In this document: positions 9,485-18,808 of the stretch, piece by piece
Layout: the number at the start of each line of letters is the position of its first letter
Position numbering within the stretch: position 1 is the first letter of the stretch
From: an uncultured Sphingomonas sp.
GTDB taxonomy: Bacteria > Pseudomonadota > Alphaproteobacteria > Sphingomonadales > Sphingomonadaceae
Direction: 5' to 3'
NCBI GenBank assembly: GCA_913777295.1
Contig: CAJYRU010000283.1
Coordinates: 1-42,912, forward strand
Length of the DNA: 42,912 nt
Program-made: the position numbers and the translations under genes
Notes under the pieces: model-generated
What the model was told of the DNA's origin: nothing
Databases searched by the model: none
The model's input: the letters and a program-made list of their open reading frames with translations, nothing else

Positions 9485-10053
9485 GCCGCGAACCCAAGGA
9501 TGCGGGTGCGGATCGCCGACAGCGTGGCCTCGCTGGCGCCCGCCGCGCGGCCCGCCTCGGTCGCCTCGGCCGCCGCGCGTTCGCGGGTGCGGCGCGCTTC
9601 TTCCTCGCGAATTTTGGCCTCGCGCTCGATGTCGATCTTGGACGAGCTGGTCACGTCCTTGACCGCCTTCGCCAAGCGCGACAGCGCCAGCGTGTCGAGC
9701 CCGCCGCCTTCCTCGTCGTCGCCACCGGACGCGTCGTCCTCGGCGCTGGCGATGGGGATGATCGCGCGCGTCATGACCGAGGTCATGAGCTGGTTCATCA
9801 TGCGGACCTGATTGTCGCCGGACTGGCCGAACTCGTTGCCGAACGCCGCCGCAATGCCCTGGATACGCCGCTGTTGCGTCGCCAGCTCGGCAAAGCCCTT
9901 GGCGTAGCGGCCCACGGCCGAGCGCGACCGCTCGGTGCCCAGATCGCGCAGCAGCGCGCAGATGTCGTCCAGCGTCTCGCCGCGCCCGATCGCGTCATGG
10001 ACGGCGTCCAGGACCTGGGGCGGCAGGCTTTTCAGAGAGGATCGCCCGGCCAT
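9481..10053 (-). CDS. DUF3486 family protein (Mu gp27-like, small terminase candidate)
   Basis: 190 aa; RSSLKSLPPQVLDAVHDAI...SRSAVGRYAKGF HTH region; upstream of terminase. Confidence 0.82.
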   Translation of the reverse strand: MAGRSSLKSLPPQVLDAVHDAIGRGETLDDICALLRDLGTERSRSAVGRYAKGFAELATQQRRIQGIAAAFGNEFGQSGDNQVRMMNQLMTSVMTRAIIPIASAEDDASGGDDEEGGGLDTLALSRLAKAVKDVTSSSKIDIEREAKIREEEARRTRERAAAEATEAGRAAGASEATLSAIRTRILGFAA

Positions 10054-10361
10054 CAGCGCGCCGTGCCGACCTTGCGCCGCACCGCATGGCGGTGGACGCC
10101 GTCATAGAAGAAATGACCGTTCGCCACGTCCTCGCCATCGGGGAGGATTTGGGCGAGCAGGAACGGCTCGACTTCTTCGACCGCAATCAGCCCGGCATCG
10201 GCCAGCCAGCGCATTTGCTCGACGACCGTCCGGCGCGCGACAGGGTGGCCGCGCTGTTTCAGCAGCAGGGTCAGCGTGTCGTCGGATTGCTCGCCGCCGA
10301 TCTCATTCATGAAGTCCAGGATGGCGCGGCGGATGACCGCGTTCAGCGCGTCGACGCTCAC
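10053..10361 (-). CDS. Mu gp26-like protein (VpaChn25_0724 family)
   Basis: 102 aa; synteny gp25-gp26-gp27; winged-helix-like sequence. Confidence 0.65.
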   Translation of the reverse strand: MSVDALNAVIRRAILDFMNEIGGEQSDDTLTLLLKQRGHPVARRTVVEQMRWLADAGLIAVEEVEPFLLAQILPDGEDVANGHFFYDGVHRHAVRRKVGTAR

Positions 10362-10723
10362 CGCTTGACCCCTTCGGTCAGCAGGGCGCGAAGATACTCG
10401 TTCTGGGTGCCGAGCTGATCGACGACGCCTTCGACGCCGCGTTCGACCTTGCCCAGCCGCTCGGATACCTGGGCCAGCCGGTCATTGAGGGCGTTGCGCG
10501 TGGGCGGTGCGGCGCATTCCTTTTCCAGGATCAGGATGCGGGTTTCATGGCCCGCCAATTCCTTGTCCTGGACCGCGTTCTGCCGGGCGACTTCGGTCGC
10601 CAGCGCGGCCAGCTCAGTTTTCAAAGCGAATTGATTGCGGAGCCAGAAAAGCCCGGTCGCAATCAGCAAAGGCGTCAGTGTCGACGCGATGGGCCAGATG
10701 ACCCGAACATATTCCATCCACAT
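10358..10723 (-). CDS. DUF2730 family protein (Mu gp25-like)
   Basis: 121 aa; N-terminal TM followed by coiled coil; synteny. Confidence 0.7.
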   Translation of the reverse strand: MWMEYVRVIWPIASTLTPLLIATGLFWLRNQFALKTELAALATEVARQNAVQDKELAGHETRILILEKECAAPPTRNALNDRLAQVSERLGKVERGVEGVVDQLGTQNEYLRALLTEGVKR

Positions 10724-10774
10724 TGCGTGTCGGGTCCCCGTTGAAGCGGGAACGGGGTGACACGGACGCGGGAT

Positions 10775-11281
10775 TTATTCGGGATGCACTGGCGCAGGCG
10801 GGTCCGAAGGCTCGGGAAACATTTCCAATTGTCGGGTGTCGACCGGCCGCTTCGGTACGAAGATCGGTGCGTCATCGGCTTCATTGGTCTGATTTGCAAG
10901 ATGCGCAACGTAACGCCTGTTCGACCCGATCATCCGCGCCGCGTCGTTCTTGTTCAGCTTGCCCGCGCGGACGGCGGCGATGACCGGCGCGCGACGTGCC
11001 CGCGCCAGGGCTTCGCGGCCCGTGGGAATTTCCAGCTTTTCCCGGCCATAGACGCGCGCCAGCGTCGCCACCGTCTCGGGCGGCAGCACGTCGGTGAACG
11101 GCGACTTTTCCGGCGCGATCGGCACATACACATCCTGCCCGCCGAAACGGTCGACCAGCATTAAAACATGCTTGGGCCGGATATGCGCCGCCATCTCCAG
11201 CATGAAGGGCGACCAGCCCCGGCCGGGCTTCACGTCGTCCGGGATGGGCAGGTCCGCCAGGCGCGGCAGGTCGTCAGCCAT
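10775..11281 (-). CDS. Putative Mor-like transcriptional regulator
   Basis: 168 aa; VDRFGGQDVYVPIAP plus C-terminal HTH KLNKNDAARMIGSNRRYVAHLANQ; placed after gemA. Confidence 0.55.
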   Translation of the reverse strand: MADDLPRLADLPIPDDVKPGRGWSPFMLEMAAHIRPKHVLMLVDRFGGQDVYVPIAPEKSPFTDVLPPETVATLARVYGREKLEIPTGREALARARRAPVIAAVRAGKLNKNDAARMIGSNRRYVAHLANQTNEADDAPIFVPKRPVDTRQLEMFPEPSDPPAPVHPE

Positions 11282-11900
11282 GCCCGCCTCCCTCGCGCAG
11301 CATCCGCCCCAGGAAGCGGATCGCCTCGTCGGTCTGGTGGTCGGTCCAGCGCCGGGGCGGCAGGCGCAGCGCCTCGATCAGAAAGGCGTCGGCGGTGTGG
11401 CCGGTGACGCGATTGCCGACCAGCAGCTTGGCCCAGATCGCGTCGACCACGGCGCGGCGATCGGCCTGGGGACAGGGCGGCGTGCTCCATTCGACGCCTT
11501 CGCGCGCGGCCCAGGCTTTCATCGCCTCGATCACGGCGACGGCCGATTTGTGGTCGAGGAAGCGGACCGCATCCACGCCCGTCTGGCGCTTGACCCAGGC
11601 ATTGAGCGCGGCTTCCTCCGGCCGGTCGACGGCGCGCAGCCAGTAGAGCGACCACCAAAGCGCCCAGATTTTGCCGACATGCGCGCGGGTCGAGCCGACC
11701 GGCCGATCGCGCTTGGCCGTGCCGGTGCCCCGGATCGCGACCAGCACCTTGTCCATGTCGGCGATCGTCATGCCGGTCAGCGACGGCTTGCCGGTGACGC
11801 GCAGCTGCACCGCGCGGCGATCGTCCTCGTCCAGGCCAGCGTCGCGCGCGGCGGCGAAGATCGCCCGGCGGCGGGCGTTCAGCGGATTGGCGGCGGTCAT
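11274..11900 (-). CDS. gemA: Regulatory protein GemA (DUF1018 family)
   Basis: 208 aa; ATGKPSLTGM..DMDKVLVAIRG-type motif, central W-rich KIWALWWSLYWL. Confidence 0.82.
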   Translation of the reverse strand: MTAANPLNARRRAIFAAARDAGLDEDDRRAVQLRVTGKPSLTGMTIADMDKVLVAIRGTGTAKRDRPVGSTRAHVGKIWALWWSLYWLRAVDRPEEAALNAWVKRQTGVDAVRFLDHKSAVAVIEAMKAWAAREGVEWSTPPCPQADRRAVVDAIWAKLLVGNRVTGHTADAFLIEALRLPPRRWTDHQTDEAIRFLGRMLREGGGHG

Positions 11901-12328
11901 GGCCGCACCTCGGCCGCCTGGGGCGTCGCCAGATCGAGCGCGGTCCCGCACCCGCCGCACTGGGCGGAGCGCCGCCCGACCAGCCAGGCCGCGCCGAAAC
12001 AGGTCGGGCAGATCGTGCCGGGACCGCGATAGAGCATGACGCCGACGCGCGCCGATCGTACCGCGTCGTCCGACAGCACGATCGGCAGGACCAGCAGCGC
12101 GGCGCGGTCGCGGTGGCGGGTGGTGCCGCCCCAGAAGGCCTCGCCGGTCGCCATGCAATAGGCGTCGGGCCAGCGGCTGGTCAGGTAATGCGGTTCGGTC
12201 GGCGCGGGATTGGTCCAGGGAGCCTGGACCATCGCCCGGTACTCGGTCTTGAAGCCCAGCGTCCCGTCGAAGAGGAAAGGCCCAGGCGGGCAGTCGGCCA
12301 GCGTGACGCGGCCCAGCGGGTCAGTCAT
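11897..12328 (-). CDS. Hypothetical phage protein with zinc-finger-like C-terminus
   Basis: 143 aa; CPTCFGAAWLVGRRSAQCGGC. Confidence 0.5.
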   Translation of the reverse strand: MTDPLGRVTLADCPPGPFLFDGTLGFKTEYRAMVQAPWTNPAPTEPHYLTSRWPDAYCMATGEAFWGGTTRHRDRAALLVLPIVLSDDAVRSARVGVMLYRGPGTICPTCFGAAWLVGRRSAQCGGCGTALDLATPQAAEVRP

Positions 12329-12629
12329 CGGACGTGCCTCCAAAGGCGCGTAAGCGTTCGGTCAGCGCGCGGAAATCGGGGTGAAGCTCGCGCCGGGCTT
12401 CGGCCCTGCGCAGGGCGGTGTGGATGGCGGGATGGCCGCGCTGCATCACGCGGCCGATCGCGGGCAGCGAGGCATGGGTCGCCTCGCGCATCGCCAGGAT
12501 GGTCGCCTGCCGCGCGATGACCAGCGGCTTTTCCCGGCACTGGCGAAGCAACGCCTCGACCGGAACGCCGGTGGCGATCGCGGCGGCGGCGAGGATTTCG
12601 CCAAGCTGGCGGTCCAAGGCGGTGGTCAT
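12321..12629 (-). CDS. DnaA domain IV-like HTH protein
   Basis: 102 aa; ARQATILAMREATHASLPAIGRVMQRGHPAIHTALRRAE resembles the DnaA C-terminal DNA-binding domain. Confidence 0.55.
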   Translation of the reverse strand: MTTALDRQLGEILAAAAIATGVPVEALLRQCREKPLVIARQATILAMREATHASLPAIGRVMQRGHPAIHTALRRAEARRELHPDFRALTERLRAFGGTSDD

Positions 12630-12898
12630 TGCACCGTGCCCCAGGCTGCGCCGTCGCCCTTGCCGTTCATCGCATCGGCGACCATGCCCAGCAGGCGGTC
12701 CAGGCCCGCCACCGACAGCGAGGCGACCAGCATCGTCCCATCGCTATGCCGCAGCGACAGCGACACGACCGCGTCGTCGCCGACCCCGTCAAAACCGACG
12801 GCGATCGCGCCGACCTGCCCGGCATGGGGTGCGGCACGCTCTTGGGCGATGGCGGTGGTGAAGCCACGCATCGCCACCATGCGCAGGGCCTTATCCAT
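12626..12898 (-). CDS. Hypothetical phage protein
   Basis: 90 aa, coupled within leftward operon. Confidence 0.5.
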   Translation of the reverse strand: MDKALRMVAMRGFTTAIAQERAAPHAGQVGAIAVGFDGVGDDAVVSLSLRHSDGTMLVASLSVAGLDRLLGMVADAMNGKGDGAAWGTVQ

Positions 12899-13397
12899 GC
12901 GTCTGGCCTTCCATGACAGCGACAGCCGACGACCGGAGGCCGGGATAGGCCCGGTCGATCAGGTCATTTGCGATTTCGGAAAGACCCCATCCTGCATAGG
13001 CCGTGAGCTGGTCCGAATGCTGCATCCACGTCAGCGGCCCGAAAAGTGCTTCCCAGGCGGTCCGATACTCGTCGAGCTTGGCCTGCACGTCGTCCGCCTC
13101 GGCCTGGGCAGGCGTGTCGACGGAGCTGATCCAGGCGCTGCACCTATTTTCGATCGTGCGGACGTGTGCGAGCGCGGCGTTCTTTGCCTCGTCAATGGTG
13201 TGGAAAGTGTCGATCCACTCGTCGTCCACGGTCAGGGTATAGCTGGGGTAATCCTTCCACGACTTCCATGCGATCAGCGCGGTGCCGAGCGGCGTATCGC
13301 ACGCGCAATGGTCGTAAGGGCATTCCCCATTCGGCGGTGTGGCGTCGGTCCATGCCGGGACGGGATCGCCCGTCTTGCTTTCGAGCGTGTCAGCCAC
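12891..13397 (-). CDS. Hypothetical phage protein
   Basis: 168 aa from GTG at 13397; coupled with neighbours. Confidence 0.5.
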   Translation of the reverse strand: MADTLESKTGDPVPAWTDATPPNGECPYDHCACDTPLGTALIAWKSWKDYPSYTLTVDDEWIDTFHTIDEAKNAALAHVRTIENRCSAWISSVDTPAQAEADDVQAKLDEYRTAWEALFGPLTWMQHSDQLTAYAGWGLSEIANDLIDRAYPGLRSSAVAVMEGQTHG

Positions 13398-13608
13398 GGG
13401 CGGCACTCCCGGCTTTGAGCGCGGGTTCCGCGCGCAATTCGTGGAGCTGGCGCATGAGGTCGGACAGGGCGTAGCCGTCCTTGGCCGACAGGTGGACGAC
13501 GACGGTCGTCGCCTTTGTCTTGCCGGACAGGGTGCGAAAGCTGTCCACGCTGACATGCTCGCGGTCCCACATCACCGACCGGATGGGAGTATCGTCGAGA
13601 TAGCTCAC
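13390..13608 (-). CDS. Hypothetical phage protein
   Basis: 72 aa in leftward operon. Confidence 0.45.
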   Translation of the reverse strand: MSYLDDTPIRSVMWDREHVSVDSFRTLSGKTKATTVVVHLSAKDGYALSDLMRQLHELRAEPALKAGSAARG

Positions 13609-13880
13609 TGGACGACACTCCGATCCAGAGACTGCGCGTGGGCGAGCTGCGCGGCGTTCAGCTTGACGGCGAAGGCGGCGGCTTGGTCCTCATCCAGAGT
13701 GACCATCAAAGCCCCCTCGGGGCTGATGATCGTGATCGCGACGACCTTGCCGACAATGGCAATGTCCTCGGCCGATACGGCCACCCCTTGAGTCGGCTGG
13801 GCTTTTTGCGAGCGCGCGACCGGCGCGACGATGATCGAGCCGCCGACCGCATGGTGGATGGTGTGCTTGGTGTAGGTCAT
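13605..13880 (-). CDS. Hypothetical phage protein
   Basis: 91 aa from ATG at 13880; overlaps neighbours by 4 nt. Confidence 0.5.
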   Translation of the reverse strand: MTYTKHTIHHAVGGSIIVAPVARSQKAQPTQGVAVSAEDIAIVGKVVAITIISPEGALMVTLDEDQAAAFAVKLNAAQLAHAQSLDRSVVQ

Positions 13881-14161
13881 GCCTGCCCCTCCACCATGCG
13901 GGCGACTTCGCCGGTCAGGCGGTGGCGCTGGTGCGCGGCGAGCCGTCCCAGGTCGAGCGCCTGTTTCTCGATCCCGTCGAACAGGTCGCGCAGGACCAGC
14001 CCGGCGACGGTCTGGGACGTGTCGACCTGACGGGCGTCCTCGGCCATCGCGGTCAGATTGCGGCGCATGATTTCCAGGTCGGCGCGCGCCATGGGCTTGT
14101 TCGCGGCGATCGCGGCGGACACGTCCGACACGAGGTTTTGCAGATCGGTTGCAAGGGACAT
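13877..14161 (-). CDS. Hypothetical phage protein
   Basis: 94 aa in leftward operon. Confidence 0.5.
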   Translation of the reverse strand: MSLATDLQNLVSDVSAAIAANKPMARADLEIMRRNLTAMAEDARQVDTSQTVAGLVLRDLFDGIEKQALDLGRLAAHQRHRLTGEVARMVEGQA

Positions 14162-14545
14162 TCAATCCTCCTGTTCGTCGTGGGGGCGGTCGGTGTTGTT
14201 GGGGCAGGTCGGGCACGACTGGGCGAACTGGGCGTGGAGCCAGTTGACGACCTTCGGGCGGCGGCGATTGCGGATGCAGGTCTTGAGCGGCATCTGGCCG
14301 TAGAGCGGGCAGACGACCTCTTCCTCGGCCAGGGTGGCGCGGACGAGCTGTTCGGCCTCCGGGTAGGACCCGGCGTAGCTGCGGTTGATGATCCGACTGA
14401 CATAGCCGCCGGACTTGCCGAGCTGGTCCGCGACGGCCCGCTGGTTGGTCCGGTCGCAGGCTTCCGCCAGCACCATGACCCAGGCGGGCGGTTCGGGAGC
14501 CCAGGCGGTGGCCGCCTTCTCGCGATTGGAGTAGTTAACAAACAT
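14162..14545 (-). CDS. Putative HTH DNA-binding protein with cysteine-rich C-terminus
   Basis: 127 aa; RAVADQLGKSGGYVSRIINRSYAGS HTH-like; VVCPLYGQMPLKTC and CPTC. Confidence 0.55.
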   Translation of the reverse strand: MFVNYSNREKAATAWAPEPPAWVMVLAEACDRTNQRAVADQLGKSGGYVSRIINRSYAGSYPEAEQLVRATLAEEEVVCPLYGQMPLKTCIRNRRRPKVVNWLHAQFAQSCPTCPNNTDRPHDEQED

Positions 14546-14547
14546 GG

Positions 14548-15180
14548 TTAACTTACCCCCCCGTCCGCATTAACTTCCTGATCTTTTCTCCGAAGCGAGA
14601 CGACGCCGGGCGAAATGTCGACGCGACGACCGTTGTTGTTGTCGACCAGGATCATCTTGCCTTCGGGGCGGCTGGTCGACGGGCATTTCGGCCCGGTATT
14701 GCGCGCAAGCCGGTACACACTGACCCGGCCGGTCTGCCGGAAGCCGCGTTCGACCATCTGGACGTATCGGGCACGCTGGAGCTGATCGACATAGGTCGCG
14801 ACAGCTCGCTCCGACGCCCCCGCCGCGATCCGCAGGGTGGGCGCGTCGAACGTCTTGAGGACGCGCATCGCCGCCCAAATCCGTTGCCGGGCGCTACGTT
14901 CGCGGATGTTGGTCTTCGCCGTGTCGCTCCGGCCATCCGGCGGCAGGCTATCCGCCCCCTCGACCACGCGGAAACGCGACGGGTTGCCGGAGTGGCGCAC
15001 GACCGCACCGCGTTCCTGCCAGCGCTTCAAAGCGGTGTGGATCGTGTCATAGGTGCCGGGACATTCCTTGAGCAGGTCGGCGATGCTGCGGGGCGAGGAC
15101 GAAGCGCGAAGCGCCGCCCACAGCGGTCGTGCGACCGCCGCCTTGATGCGGGGCGTGCCCTTGGTGGTCAGCGCCATCAT
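14548..15180 (-). CDS. Putative winged-helix DNA-binding protein
   Basis: 210 aa; two winged-helix-like segments (SIADLLKECPGTYDTIHTALKRWQERGAVVRHSG; LRIAAGASERAVATYVDQLQRARYV). Confidence 0.5.
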   Translation of the reverse strand: MMALTTKGTPRIKAAVARPLWAALRASSSPRSIADLLKECPGTYDTIHTALKRWQERGAVVRHSGNPSRFRVVEGADSLPPDGRSDTAKTNIRERSARQRIWAAMRVLKTFDAPTLRIAAGASERAVATYVDQLQRARYVQMVERGFRQTGRVSVYRLARNTGPKCPSTSRPEGKMILVDNNNGRRVDISPGVVSLRRKDQEVNADGGVS

Positions 15181-15905
15181 GCGGCCCGCCGGATCGGAAT
15201 GTCGCCGGTCGAGAACGGGCGGGTTCCCCAGGCCGCGCGATCGATCGCGGTCAGGCCATTGGACATGGCCTGGGACTGCACCTCCTGGAGGTTCGTCACG
15301 ATCCGGCGCGTGATGCCCTTCGTCGCCCGGACGATCGCGTCGACCAGATCGTCCGCGACCGAGACGCGCGGACAGTAATAGTCGCGCAGCAGGCAGGCAT
15401 CGGTCAGGCTCGACGGCTGGGCGGGCGTGGCGACCAGAATGCGGTTGTCGAACCGTTCCCAGTCCTTGAGCTTGGCGGGAAGCGCCTCCTCCCCGATCAG
15501 CATGACGGGCACGCCGCCATGGTCGTGGATGTCGCGGATGATCTCGACGTTCTTGCGATGGACGACGTAATCCGTCTCGTCGACGATCACCGGCTGCGGC
15601 GCGACCTGGAGCTGTTCGATCACCTGGTCCAGCAGCTCGTCGGCGGTGCGGCCCATGCGCGTGATGCCCAGGTCCATGGCGATCGCGCGGAGCATGGACT
15701 TTTGCGTCCAGGTCGAGCGGGCCACGACATAGGCGGCGTTGAAGCGGGCCGCGATCGTCGCGGCGGCGACCGACTTGCCATAGCCGGACGGGCCATAGAG
15801 CAGGCCGATACGCGGGCTTCCCTGCGGCGCTTCCTGACAGCGCATCATGGTCGCCAGACCCAGGCGCATGTTGGTGAGCTGCGCGGGTTCATGGATATTG
15901 GTCAA
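15177..15905 (-). CDS. Mu B-like transposition ATPase (AAA)
   Basis: 242 aa; Walker A GPSGYGKS; Walker B VIVDETDYV; directly downstream of MuA. Confidence 0.9.
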   Translation of the reverse strand: MTNIHEPAQLTNMRLGLATMMRCQEAPQGSPRIGLLYGPSGYGKSVAAATIAARFNAAYVVARSTWTQKSMLRAIAMDLGITRMGRTADELLDQVIEQLQVAPQPVIVDETDYVVHRKNVEIIRDIHDHGGVPVMLIGEEALPAKLKDWERFDNRILVATPAQPSSLTDACLLRDYYCPRVSVADDLVDAIVRATKGITRRIVTNLQEVQSQAMSNGLTAIDRAAWGTRPFSTGDIPIRRAA

Positions 15906-17713
15906 AGCGAACTCTCCTTGAGGGACGGGGTGGCGGCGGGCGCGTTGCGCCGGGCCGTGAAATCGGCGGTCAGCAATTTGTGAGCGCGATATTCGGTGGA
16001 CTGGGTGAAGACGTGGGCACGCGACAGCGCGTCGGGATCGACCGGCAATCCGGCGGCATGGTCCGCCAGGACGCGGTCGGCCTCGGCCATGCGGTCCTCG
16101 AAACTTCGGGGTGCGCTGGCGACCGTGCGCGGATAGCGGGCCTCCGCCGCCTCGATCGCGCGGTCGCTGGGCAGCGTGGCGGGCACGTCGGCGATGCTGG
16201 CGATCGCGGGCGTCTGATGCGGGGCGGTGCGGACCGGCAGCGTGACCAGCTTGCCCGCTTCCTCGGCATCGCGGCGCAGGACGGCGTTGCGGGCATCCTC
16301 GAAAGAGAACCGCCGCTTCTTGTCACGCAGCTCGGCGCGCTGCGCGTTCATCAGCGCGGCTTGCTGGCGCCGGGCCTCGACCGCGAAGTCGCGGTCCGAC
16401 AGGCCGGAGCGCTCGGCATTGACCGCCGTTCCGATGTAACGCTGGTCCTCGTCGAAGACGAACAGCGCGCCCAGATCGTCCTCGTCGCGGCGCAAGATGA
16501 CCGTGCGGCCGACATAGGCGGCAAGCGGCGCGGTCCAGTAGCGGCCCTTTTTCCAGGTAATGCCGCGCTTCGTGACCTGCGCCTGTCCGACCAGCGCCGA
16601 CAGCAGCAGCTTGAGGGTGCCTTCGTCCGGCGCGCCCCGCGCGGCACGCGGCGAATTGGTCCAGCGCGACATGGGCGACGCGCCCAGGCTGGAATGGGCG
16701 CGGACGTGGTACACGCCGTCGAGCCAGTTGGTGACGATCGCCTGCAGCTCGTCGGCCGACAGTTCGGGCACGATGACGGGGCGCTTGGTTTCCTTGCGGG
16801 CGACGGCGCGCAGCCGCGACGCCTCGGCGACATTGTGACCGATATAGCCGCCCAGCAGCTCGGCCCGCTCGCGGGTGAAGGTGCCGAACATCCGCTCGAC
16901 GAACGGCTTCTTGTCGCCCGATGCGGGTGGCACCGGGTCATGCACGATGCCCAGCAGCTCGCAAGCGGTGCGCACCGTGGCGTTGATATAGCCCGAGCCC
17001 TGGTCGGTGCGCAGCACCTCGGGCATCACGCCCCAGGCGGTCATCGCGGCGACCAGCGTCCGGCGGACCGACTGGGCAGACTCGCTGTCGACGACCAGAT
17101 AGAAGGTCCGACGCGACCAGACATCGACGATGCCCAGGATGGACTTGCGCCCCTCCTTGGTCATCACGTCGGCCTTGGTGGTGTCGATCTCCCAAATCTG
17201 ATGCGCATAGGACACGCCCGCGTCGGCGCGGCCGAGGGCGACCCGGTATTTGCTCTTGAACAGGTCCGGGTCGCGGAAGCTGGCGAGCAGCGCGGGTTTG
17301 GATGCCTCCAGCTTGGCAATGAAGCGGCGGACCGTGTGGACGGACGGCAGCGGCGCGAAGCGGCTGTGCATCAGCTCCAGGATCGCGGTCGCGGACAGGT
17401 CGCGCTCGGCCAGCCACGCCTCGACGGCGTCGGCGGCGTCGGGATTGCGGGTGAAGAAGTCGGAGCCCTTCGGCCGACCGCGCTGTCCGCCGACCGGCTG
17501 GGCAGCGGTGCGGTCGGCATAATCCCGGCGCGCCGCCTCGGGCAGGTCTGCCACCGCGAAAAGTCGGCCGCCGCCCCGGCCTTGGCGGTCGATCCACCGC
17601 CATTCGCCGCGCTTGGCACGCATGGCGACGGCGTTGCGGTCGGTCGGCAGGCCTTCCAGCTCCAGCGACGCGATTTCCAATGCCGACAGGTATTCACGGC
17701 CGAGGAGGGTCAC
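15902..17713 (-). CDS. Mu A-like DDE transposase
   Basis: 603 aa; IWEIDTTKAD (D), VLRTDQGSGYIN (D), KPFVERMFGTFTRE (E); Mu-type C-terminal domain. Confidence 0.93.
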   Translation of the reverse strand: MTLLGREYLSALEIASLELEGLPTDRNAVAMRAKRGEWRWIDRQGRGGGRLFAVADLPEAARRDYADRTAAQPVGGQRGRPKGSDFFTRNPDAADAVEAWLAERDLSATAILELMHSRFAPLPSVHTVRRFIAKLEASKPALLASFRDPDLFKSKYRVALGRADAGVSYAHQIWEIDTTKADVMTKEGRKSILGIVDVWSRRTFYLVVDSESAQSVRRTLVAAMTAWGVMPEVLRTDQGSGYINATVRTACELLGIVHDPVPPASGDKKPFVERMFGTFTRERAELLGGYIGHNVAEASRLRAVARKETKRPVIVPELSADELQAIVTNWLDGVYHVRAHSSLGASPMSRWTNSPRAARGAPDEGTLKLLLSALVGQAQVTKRGITWKKGRYWTAPLAAYVGRTVILRRDEDDLGALFVFDEDQRYIGTAVNAERSGLSDRDFAVEARRQQAALMNAQRAELRDKKRRFSFEDARNAVLRRDAEEAGKLVTLPVRTAPHQTPAIASIADVPATLPSDRAIEAAEARYPRTVASAPRSFEDRMAEADRVLADHAAGLPVDPDALSRAHVFTQSTEYRAHKLLTADFTARRNAPAATPSLKESSL

Positions 17714-18012
17714 TGGCGGGTCTCCGGCTGGGACACGCTGGGTGGCTTGCGAAAGCGGGCCGTACTCCGGTAGTTATCGACAGGTTGGGGCCGCTTCCGC
17801 GTGCCGTCCTCATTGTAACGGGTAGGCCAAATGTCCTTCGGCTCTTTGTCCATTGCTGCCGCGATCGCCTCTTCGGCAGCGCGACGCGGCACGACTAGCG
17901 CCCGCGCCAAGGCCCGCTCCTTGATCCCCGCATCGCGAGCCACTGACGCCAGCGTTCGACCGCCACGGCGCACAGCAGCTTTGATGTCTTCAGGATGCCA
18001 ATCTTGCAGCAT
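17710..18012 (-). CDS. Ner-like winged helix/HTH regulator
   Basis: 100 aa; DWHPEDIKAAVRRGGRTLASVARDAGIKERALARALVVPRRAAEEAIAAAMDKEPKDIWPTRY is a Ner/Nlp signature. Confidence 0.85.
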   Translation of the reverse strand: MLQDWHPEDIKAAVRRGGRTLASVARDAGIKERALARALVVPRRAAEEAIAAAMDKEPKDIWPTRYNEDGTRKRPQPVDNYRSTARFRKPPSVSQPETRQ

Positions 18013-18103
18013 GTTTTAGGCGCAGACCTCAAATTTGGTGTAAACACACCATTAGACACTGCAAATCTGATGTCAACAGGCATCAGCGTTGATGTGATGC
18101 CTT
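18013..18103. promoter_or_regulatory. Divergent early control region with operator-like dyads
   Basis: GGTGT-AAAC-ACACC (18037-18050) and GGCATCA (18079-18085)/TGATGCC (18095-18101), also CTGATG (18067-18072)/CATCAG (18081-18086), between ner-like and S24 repressor genes. Confidence 0.6.
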
Positions 18104-18808
18104 ATGCCCTGGTCTAAGGAAGACGGCGCACGCCTCCAGGAGCTGCTGGCCGAGCATGGTCAGAGAGAATTAGCGACCGCCGCCGGTGTCTCGGTTGCAA
18201 CATGGCAGCGGACGATCGGTGGTGACCGTGCGCCGACGGTGGAAGAAATTGCTGGCCTTCGGGACCTCTTGCCGCCCGACGACATGTGGCGGCTGATCCT
18301 CGCTACATTCGAGGGGGTGATGAGGGAGCCGTGGACCGAGTTCGTGGCTCTAATGGAGGGGGCTATGGCATCGGAGCGGCCCGCGCCCGAGGTCGTCCAA
18401 GTGCCGGTGCATGATGTCCAGGTCGCGGCAGGCGCAGGGAAGATCGCCGACCGGCTACCGCCGCCGCTCTACCATTGGTCATTTTCGCGGGAATGGATGG
18501 AAGCCAACCTGCGCGGCGTTGGTCGTCTGGTCATGGTCGAGGTGTCTGGCTCCAGCCAGGAGCCCGAGTTGTCGAACGGTGATCTTGTCGCCGTCGACCT
18601 CGACCAGTCGCGGCTGCGTGAAGGACTGTTCGTCGTACGTCTGGATGACGTGCTGGTCATCAAGCACATCCAAATGGATGGTCGGACGGTGCGCCTGGTA
18701 AGCCGCAATCCACTGTACGATCCGGTCGAAATCGATTTGCACGAGCCCGGTATCGATGATCGTTTCGAGGTTGTTGGCCGTGCTGTCTGGGCGAGCAAGA
18801 TGCTATGA
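18104..18808 (+). CDS. S24/LexA-like prophage repressor (c-type)
   Basis: 234 aa; N-terminal HTH; VSGSSQEPELSNGDLVAVD (Ser) and VLVIKHIQ (Lys) of S24 peptidases. Confidence 0.85.
   Translation: MPWSKEDGARLQELLAEHGQRELATAAGVSVATWQRTIGGDRAPTVEEIAGLRDLLPPDDMWRLILATFEGVMREPWTEFVALMEGAMASERPAPEVVQVPVHDVQVAAGAGKIADRLPPPLYHWSFSREWMEANLRGVGRLVMVEVSGSSQEPELSNGDLVAVDLDQSRLREGLFVVRLDDVLVIKHIQMDGRTVRLVSRNPLYDPVEIDLHEPGIDDRFEVVGRAVWASKML

Noticed and set aside
15980-17773. 597-aa plus-strand ORF opposite the transposase
   Set aside because: Shadow ORF; the minus strand has clear MuA catalytic motifs.
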